A stretch of 10,955 bases of DNA, taken from contig QNYL01000101.1 in assembly GCA_003973375.1 (NCBI GenBank), positions 1 to 10,955 of the forward strand, given 5' to 3'. Shown here piece after piece: positions 6,099 to 10,955 of this stretch. Each line of letters begins with the position of its first letter. Position 1 is the stretch's first letter. Below the pieces are notes generated by a model that was given only the letters and a program-made list of their open reading frames with translations, was not told where the DNA came from and ran no database searches. The DNA is from Flavobacteriia bacterium (GTDB lineage Bacteria; Bacteroidota; Bacteroidia; Flavobacteriales; Flavobacteriaceae). Both the position numbers and the translations under genes were made by a program.

Positions 6099-8675
6099 TT
6101 AAAACTGCTGACCAATAATAAAATGTGTTTGCCATCCTGATTTATCATTAGTTCCCGGTATATTATCAAATCCATAACCAAAATCTATACCAAGAAGTCC
6201 AAACGCCGGCATAAATACTCTAATACCTGCTCCGGCAGACCTTTTTAATTCAAATGGTCTGAAATTTTCAAAGCTTTCAAATGAATTACCTCCTTCTAAG
6301 AAAGTAAGTGCATATATTGAAGCTGTAGGTTTTAATGTAATTGCATAACGTAACTCAAAAGATATTTTATTGTAAACAGTTCCTCCACGGTAGGGTGACA
6401 AACTTGAGTTTGGATAACCTCTTAGCTGTACTACCTGTCTCCCGTCAAATTGTCCGGTATTCATTCCATCACCTCCCACATAGAATCTTTCAAACGGGGA
6501 AATTCCGATGCTTTTATTGTAAGCTCCCAGAAAACCAAATTCAGCATTCGACATCAATACCAGGTCTTTCCATATCTGAGTATACCATTTACCTATAAAA
6601 TTAATTTTGTAGTATTCCAACCACTTAAATCTTTCTTCATCCGGTAAACCGGCATATTCTCTGTCATTAAAAGAAGAATAGGGTGGAGTAACCTTGGCAA
6701 TAACATTAAACTGCGATCCATATCTTGGGTAGATCGGACTCGGTCCGGCCGAATTCCTTCCAAAATTAACAGTCAGGTTAAAGTTGTTTGAAACTCCGTT
6801 GTTGTAACCGAAAGTTGACAAAAAGAAATTTCTTAATGTAAATCTCTGGAAACTTAATGAAGTTGAAAGTGTAAAAAAGTCATCAGGCCATTTTAATCGC
6901 TGGCTCAAACCTACAGATCCACCTGTAATGTCCAGTCGTTGTTTTGTGTCAACATCACGTTTATACGGATTGTATGAATACTGTCTTGAACTGTAGATAG
7001 AGAAATTGAATCCTTTCGGATGTTTTCCTCCCCACCAGGGTTCTGCGAAGGATAAAGAGTAAGTTCTTGAGAATTTACTTGCCTGCAGACGCAGTGAAAC
7101 ACTTTGTCCGTCACCACGGGGTACGGGTTTATATTCATCCCAGTTGAAAAGATTTCTTGCAGAGAAATTGTTAAAGGACAGGGCGAGTGTACCGATAAAG
7201 GCACCACCACCGTAACCTCCTTGTAATTCTATCTGGCTCGATCCTTTTTCTGAAAGGCTGTAAATAATATCGGTTGTTTTATCCTGATAATTAGGTTTTA
7301 CATCGGGCACAATATTTTCAGCATCGATATATCCCAGCTGCCCCAATTCACGTATGGAACGGATGATATTTGATTTGCTGAACAGATCTCCCGGACGGGT
7401 CCAGATTTCACGATAGAGAACAAAATCGTTAGTTACATCATTTCCTTCCACAGTGACTTTACGCACAGTTGCAGGATCATCTTCTACAATTCGTATCTCA
7501 ATATTGATCTCATTGTTTTCAGCGCTGGTCTCTACCAGATTTACTCTTGAGAACAAATATCCGCTGTTGAGATAAGTATTTGAAATATCTTTTGAGTCAG
7601 GTGTTCCATCACCTTTAACTCTTTCGTTCAGGGCTTTACCATTGTAGGTGCTTCCTTTGTCAATACGCAGGATACTCATCAGCTGAGCATCTGTAAAAAC
7701 AGTGTTTCCAAGGAATTTGATATCTCCAAATTTGTATCGTTCCCCTTCATTTACAGTAATGTCTATATTGATGGTATTGTCATCGTTAAAAGAAACAGAG
7801 TCCTTAACAATGATTGCATCCCTGAATCCTTTTTCCTGATATTTTTCAACTACTTTTTTCAGATCTTCTTTATAAACATCTTCAATGAATTTAGAAGGTT
7901 TAAGAATATTCTTGATCTTTTTCTCCTTCGTTTTTTTCATGGCCTTTTTCAGCTTTTTATCCTCAAGCACTTTGTTGCCGTGGAAGGTAATGGTTTTGAT
8001 CTTAATCTTTTCTCCTTTGTCAACAAGGATCAGGGCATCCTGAACATGAGGGTTAGCCGAATCGGGTTTTGTTGTGATTGTAACTTTGGTTTTTAAATAA
8101 CCTTTTTCCCGGTATTTTTCCTGAATTTGATTTTTTGTAGTTGTAATCAGATTTTCGGTCAACATGGCTCCTTTTTGGAATTCCAGCTCTTTTTTAAGAT
8201 CTTCGAGTTTCGATTTTTTAATTCCTTTTATGGTAACATCTCCAACTTTATCCAACTCGGATACAGCTATCTGAAGATAAATTGTATTGCCATCGAGTTT
8301 GGTAGCATATACTTCTACATTACTGAAAAGCTTGGAAGACCATAGTTTTTTAATGGCACCGGTTAGTTTGTCTCCGGGTATTTTAATCTCCTGACCGGCA
8401 ACCAGACCCGAGAAAATAAGAATTGATTGTTCAGAGATGGTGTTGTTACCGGTAACGGTAACTCCTCCCAATTTATACTTTTTAGGCTTGCTAAGATCGA
8501 TAAGTTTACTCAGATCCTGATTTACTCGAATGGTATCAGATTTTTTTGAAACTACAGCAGGAGCAGGTTTCTTTATAGTATCATTACTCTTAACAGAATC
8601 TTTTTCCTGAGCAAAGGCGGTAAAAAATGTCCAAACCAAAAAAAGGGGTAAAACACCGGTTTTTATCTTATTCAT
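6099..8675 (-). CDS. bamA: BamA, outer membrane protein assembly factor (Omp85 family)
   Basis: This 858-residue protein is the core of the Bam complex, which folds beta-barrel proteins into the outer membrane. A signal peptide (residues 1-22, ending TAFA before QEKD) and a flexible linker (23-66) lead into five POTRA domains at about 68-140, 143-219, 222-309, 313-400 and 403-476; several show the hallmark G-N/T turn (VTGNN, FHGNK, FLGNT, VEGND). The 16-strand barrel (about 480-858) has the conserved loop-6 RG(F/Y) motif as LRGYPNSSL (751-759) and ends in a terminal Phe beta-signal. I chose ATG 8673-8675: the frame is open further upstream to 8849, but that part lies inside uppS and would bury the signal peptide. 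This start overlaps the uppS stop by 8 nt (ATGAATAA), suggesting translational coupling. Confidence 0.96.
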   Translation of the reverse strand: MNKIKTGVLPLFLVWTFFTAFAQEKDSVKSNDTIKKPAPAVVSKKSDTIRVNQDLSKLIDLSKPKKYKLGGVTVTGNNTISEQSILIFSGLVAGQEIKIPGDKLTGAIKKLWSSKLFSNVEVYATKLDGNTIYLQIAVSELDKVGDVTIKGIKKSKLEDLKKELEFQKGAMLTENLITTTKNQIQEKYREKGYLKTKVTITTKPDSANPHVQDALILVDKGEKIKIKTITFHGNKVLEDKKLKKAMKKTKEKKIKNILKPSKFIEDVYKEDLKKVVEKYQEKGFRDAIIVKDSVSFNDDNTINIDITVNEGERYKFGDIKFLGNTVFTDAQLMSILRIDKGSTYNGKALNERVKGDGTPDSKDISNTYLNSGYLFSRVNLVETSAENNEINIEIRIVEDDPATVRKVTVEGNDVTNDFVLYREIWTRPGDLFSKSNIIRSIRELGQLGYIDAENIVPDVKPNYQDKTTDIIYSLSEKGSSQIELQGGYGGGAFIGTLALSFNNFSARNLFNWDEYKPVPRGDGQSVSLRLQASKFSRTYSLSFAEPWWGGKHPKGFNFSIYSSRQYSYNPYKRDVDTKQRLDITGGSVGLSQRLKWPDDFFTLSTSLSFQRFTLRNFFLSTFGYNNGVSNNFNLTVNFGRNSAGPSPIYPRYGSQFNVIAKVTPPYSSFNDREYAGLPDEERFKWLEYYKINFIGKWYTQIWKDLVLMSNAEFGFLGAYNKSIGISPFERFYVGGDGMNTGQFDGRQVVQLRGYPNSSLSPYRGGTVYNKISFELRYAITLKPTASIYALTFLEGGNSFESFENFRPFELKRSAGAGIRVFMPAFGLLGIDFGYGFDNIPGTNDKSGWQTHFIIGQQF

Positions 8676-9420
8676 TAATGTTTTCAATTTGTTCACTTGT
8701 TTTTCCAAATCGTCGTTCTCTGCTTTGATAATTGATGATTGCCTTGTAAAAATCTTCTTTATTAAAATCAGGCCATAATACCTCTGTAAAATAAAATTCG
8801 GCATAAGCAATTTGCCACAATAAGAAATTGCTGATACGCAATTCCCCACTTGTTCGTATCAAAAAATCAACGTCGGGCAAAGTAAATGTATATAAATGAT
8901 TATTTATAATATTTTCATCAATTTCTTCTAATTTAAGTTCATTATTAACAATTCTTTTAGAAATTGTTCTTGTCATGTTAACAATTTCTTCTCTCGATCC
9001 GTAGTTCAGGGCCAAAGTTAGGGTCAATCCAGTATTCTTTTCAGTTGCCTGAATAGTATCTGTAAGTTTTTTAAATGCCTTGGAAGGTAATCTCTCGATA
9101 TTTCCAATGGTATTTAACCTTACATTGTTTTTTTGAAAGGTGGGAAGTTCTTTTTGCAGGGAATTGACAAGAATATTCATCAAAGTATCAACTTCCGATT
9201 TAGGTCTGTTCCAGTTTTCGGTTGAAAAAGTATAAAGGGTCAGGGCTTCGATGTTTAATTCGGCAGCAGCCTCAACAGTTTCTCTTACAGCATTCACTCC
9301 TTTTCTGTGCCCCAGTACTCTTGATAAGCCTCTTTTTTTTGCCCACCTGCCGTTTCCATCCATGATCACTGCCACATGTCGGGGCAATTTAGCTTTATCT
9401 ATCTTCTGCTTCATGGTCAT
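8668..9420 (-). CDS. uppS: Isoprenyl transferase (undecaprenyl diphosphate synthase)
   Basis: A 250-residue cis-prenyltransferase that extends farnesyl diphosphate with isopentenyl diphosphate to the C55 carrier lipid needed for peptidoglycan and surface polysaccharide. It acts on the cytoplasmic face of the membrane. The signature VAVIMDGNGRWAKKRG (17-31) holds the catalytic Asp21; the FSTENWNRP motif is at 65-73, and the C-terminal IRTSGELRISNFLLWQ (188-203) with the following EFYFTEVLWPDF completes the family pattern. Length is typical. A second ATG lies two codons downstream (9412-9414), so the start is uncertain by two residues. The gene begins 19 nt after porG and overlaps bamA by 8 nt, placing it inside one operon; uppS upstream of bamA is also a common arrangement outside Bacteroidota. 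Confidence 0.95.
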   Translation of the reverse strand: MTMKQKIDKAKLPRHVAVIMDGNGRWAKKRGLSRVLGHRKGVNAVRETVEAAAELNIEALTLYTFSTENWNRPKSEVDTLMNILVNSLQKELPTFQKNNVRLNTIGNIERLPSKAFKKLTDTIQATEKNTGLTLTLALNYGSREEIVNMTRTISKRIVNNELKLEEIDENIINNHLYTFTLPDVDFLIRTSGELRISNFLLWQIAYAEFYFTEVLWPDFNKEDFYKAIINYQSRERRFGKTSEQIENINE

Positions 9421-9439
9421 TCTTCTGATCTATTCTTGA

Positions 9440-10147
9440 TTAATTAAATCTTTCCCAAAGGTGTTTCCACGATCTGGCATCAGCATCAAACACGTATGTA
9501 AGCGTTATACCGGTAAAAACATACCAGTCATTTGTGTTGGAATTGTCTATGATTTTAAATACAGGATTTCCAATTGGATCAACCCCGCTTTGATACTGGG
9601 CCCCGTTGTAATACCCATCAATATCATCTTTAAAAGTATATCTGAAAGACGTCTCAATCGCATAAGCAACATTATAGGATATACGCCCTTTAAAGCCAAG
9701 TCCTACAGGTAGTGTAAAATTAAAGGTTCTTCCGTCTGCTCTTGTGTCATAATTACTAACTGCAGCTTCTACAATAATATAAGGTGTACTTGTTCGGCCT
9801 AGTTCTGACAGGTTGTAATCGAAGAAATTAAATTCTATTCCGGCAGCAAATTCATGTATCGAATTTGAAAAGCTCAGTCCGCGGTATAACCGGTAAGAAT
9901 TCTTTGATTCTGCATCATCTGCAGAGATCTTTGCGTAAGTATATTGGGCTCTGAGTGCGTATCTCGGACTCAGATCGAGTTTATAGATTCCCCCAACAGC
10001 TATATTGTTGGGCTGTATAAGAAAATCATTTCCAATATCACCAATATAGTTGTTTCCGCCCAGGAACACTCCTATCTCATGACTTTGAGCAGAAACAGAG
10101 CTGGTAATTGACGCAAATAATATAAGTATTAAAAATCTTTTTTTCAT
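9440..10147 (-). CDS. porG: PorG-like outer membrane beta-barrel protein of the type IX secretion system (DUF6089 family)
   Basis: A 235-residue protein with a signal peptide (1-20, ending SVSA before QSHE) and then alternating amphipathic strands typical of an 8-stranded outer membrane barrel: EIGVFLGGNNYIGDIG at the N-terminus, and repeats such as HEFAAGIEFNFFDY and DWYVFTGITLTYVF near the C-terminus. Family and position match PorG of Porphyromonas gingivalis, whose gene also lies directly before uppS, bamA and two ompH genes; there PorG is an outer membrane partner of the PorK/PorN ring of the secretion system that exports proteins with a C-terminal signal domain. I chose ATG 10145-10147 rather than the in-frame ATG ending at 10165, because the signal peptide starts here and the upstream ATG overlaps a -7 element. 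The assignment rests on synteny and family resemblance. Confidence 0.8.
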   Translation of the reverse strand: MKKRFLILILFASITSSVSAQSHEIGVFLGGNNYIGDIGNDFLIQPNNIAVGGIYKLDLSPRYALRAQYTYAKISADDAESKNSYRLYRGLSFSNSIHEFAAGIEFNFFDYNLSELGRTSTPYIIVEAAVSNYDTRADGRTFNFTLPVGLGFKGRISYNVAYAIETSFRYTFKDDIDGYYNGAQYQSGVDPIGNPVFKIIDNSNTNDWYVFTGITLTYVFDADARSWKHLWERFN

Positions 10148-10162
10148 ATACAAAACAGTTCG

Positions 10163-10170
10163 CAAATATA
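10163..10170 (-). promoter_or_regulatory. Bacteroidota-type -7 element upstream of porG
   Basis: The minus strand reads TATATTTG, a full match to TAnnTTTG, ending 15 nt before the chosen porG start in the 104-nt gap after nadK. No good -33 TTG is seen at 17-20 nt. If used, transcription would start just upstream of position 10147, supporting the shorter porG start and marking a promoter for the porG-uppS-bamA-ompH unit. Confidence 0.45.
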
Positions 10171-10251
10171 TAAAATTACATTTGCTTTTGAATGAAATTG
10201 GCTTCTCTTTTTTGAATAACAGAAATTTAGCGATAAAAAAGGCTTAAATTG

Positions 10252-10955
10252 TTAGTTGCGGGTATCTTCTCCCCAAAGCAGTTTTTCTCGCAGTGTTTTA
10301 ATAAATGACTGCTCATTGAGTACAATTATTTTTATGGTAAAATCGCATTTTTTGATGTGAATTTTTGTGGTGTTGGTAATGGTTGTAATACGTGAATCCA
10401 GAGTTAAGATGGCTTCGTTGGTTCGGCTGCCAACTTTAAGTTCAACTTCAGTCTCTTCAGGGATAACCAAAGGTCTTACACTTAAACTGTGCGGTGCAAT
10501 TGGGGTTAAAACAATATTTTTTGATGAGGGCGAAATGATCGGTCCGCCACAGCTCAACGAATATCCTGTTGATCCCGTTGGTGTGGAAATAATAAGGCCG
10601 TCGCTCCAATATGTAGTGAGATATTCTCCATCAAGATAGGTTTCAACCGTGATCATGGAAGGTGTATCTTTCCTGCTGATGGAGATTTCGTTAAGAGCAA
10701 AGTTAATTTCGTTAAGATCTTTATTGTTGTCGTTGGTGCTCACACTGATCAGGGTTCTTTCCCTGATTACATAGGCTTTATTGAATAATAATTTGATGGC
10801 CTTGGGAATATTTTCTTTCTGGATGGTTGCTAAAAAGCCAAGTGTACCGGTATTGATCCCTATGATGGGAATATTTAGATCCCTTACATAGGTGATTGAC
10901 CTTAAAAAAGTACCGTCGCCACCAACACTAAAAAACATTTCAAATGTATTATCTA
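10252..10955 (-). CDS. nadK: NAD kinase, N-terminus cut by the window edge
   Basis: NAD kinase phosphorylates NAD to NADP in the cytoplasm, using ATP or polyphosphate. About 233 codons are visible and the frame runs off the right edge: codons before the first in-window ATG (10936-10938) read DNTFE, so that ATG is internal. The visible part has the family motifs in order: FFSVGGDGTFL with the nucleotide-binding GGDGT (diphosphate contact and catalytic Asp), GINTGTLGFL, ALNEISI with the NAD-binding Asn-Glu pair, and STPTGSTGYSLSCGGP. The usual DG near the end of the beta domain is LTLDSR here. The family is about 290 residues long in Bacteroidota, so roughly 60 residues are missing. It is the first visible gene of the minus-strand cluster, 104 nt upstream of porG, on the same strand but perhaps on a separate transcript. 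Confidence 0.95.
   Translation of the reverse strand, partial: DNTFEMFFSVGGDGTFLRSITYVRDLNIPIIGINTGTLGFLATIQKENIPKAIKLLFNKAYVIRERTLISVSTNDNNKDLNEINFALNEISISRKDTPSMITVETYLDGEYLTTYWSDGLIISTPTGSTGYSLSCGGPIISPSSKNIVLTPIAPHSLSVRPLVIPEETEVELKVGSRTNEAILTLDSRITTITNTTKIHIKKCDFTIKIIVLNEQSFIKTLREKLLWGEDTRN

Noticed and set aside
6911..7210. A 99-codon minus-strand frame
   Set aside because: It lies inside bamA in another frame, over the conserved start of the barrel; a shadow.
10148..10165. Longer porG start six codons upstream
   Set aside because: It would precede the signal peptide with extra residues and overlap the TATATTTG -7 element, so it is unlikely to be within the transcript.
10367..10639. 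A 90-codon plus-strand frame
   Set aside because: It is antisense to nadK over its TPTGST region; a shadow of a conserved gene.

Overview
The window joins two very different pieces of DNA, so it most likely comes from a metagenome-derived contig. Positions 1 to about 611 are extremely A+T-rich (about 20% G+C by eye). Their three same-strand reading frames are open only if UGA is read as an amino acid. The first is the tail of an OmpR/PhoB-type response regulator, and an in-frame TGA falls exactly on the conserved glycine of its TVRGxG(Y/F) motif. This points to UGA=Gly (genetic code 25), known from Gracilibacteria and Absconditabacteria (SR1) of the Candidate Phyla Radiation. From about 612 onward the DNA is of ordinary composition, uses the standard code, and has the gene content and order of a Bacteroidota genome, probably Flavobacteriia. 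The simplest reading is a chimeric assembly; genuine transfer from an epibiont is a less likely alternative.

Layout: 1-647, remains of a UGA-recoded genome: a response regulator tail, a 38-residue frame and a 133-residue frame whose end may be foreign. 648-904, an intergenic block with five copies of the octamer TCAGATGA/TCATCTGA arranged as hairpins around a G+C-rich REP-like unit. 905-3907 (minus), an exported prolyl oligopeptidase preceded by an Nfu-type Fe-S scaffold. 4056-4568 (plus), a gamma-carbonic-anhydrase-like hexapeptide protein, separated from the next minus-strand gene by a bidirectional terminator. 4620-10955 (minus), an envelope biogenesis cluster read from the right: nadK (cut by the window edge), porG-like, uppS, bamA, and two ompH/skp genes.

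The right-hand cluster forms an outer-membrane assembly unit. UppS makes the undecaprenyl carrier for cell wall and surface polysaccharide. The two Skp/OmpH proteins chaperone outer membrane proteins across the periplasm, and BamA folds them into the outer membrane. The PorG-like protein is an outer membrane beta-barrel component of the type IX secretion system, which is confined to Bacteroidota. uppS and bamA overlap by 8 nt, suggesting coupled translation. Bacteroidota-type -7 elements (TAnnTTTG) lie just upstream of porG, the first ompH and nfu. All nine genes of the right part, and the three frames of the left part, end in TAA.

I found no CRISPR array, tRNA, rRNA or transposase. The strongest unusual signal is the UGA=Gly segment and its junction with the flavobacterial DNA.
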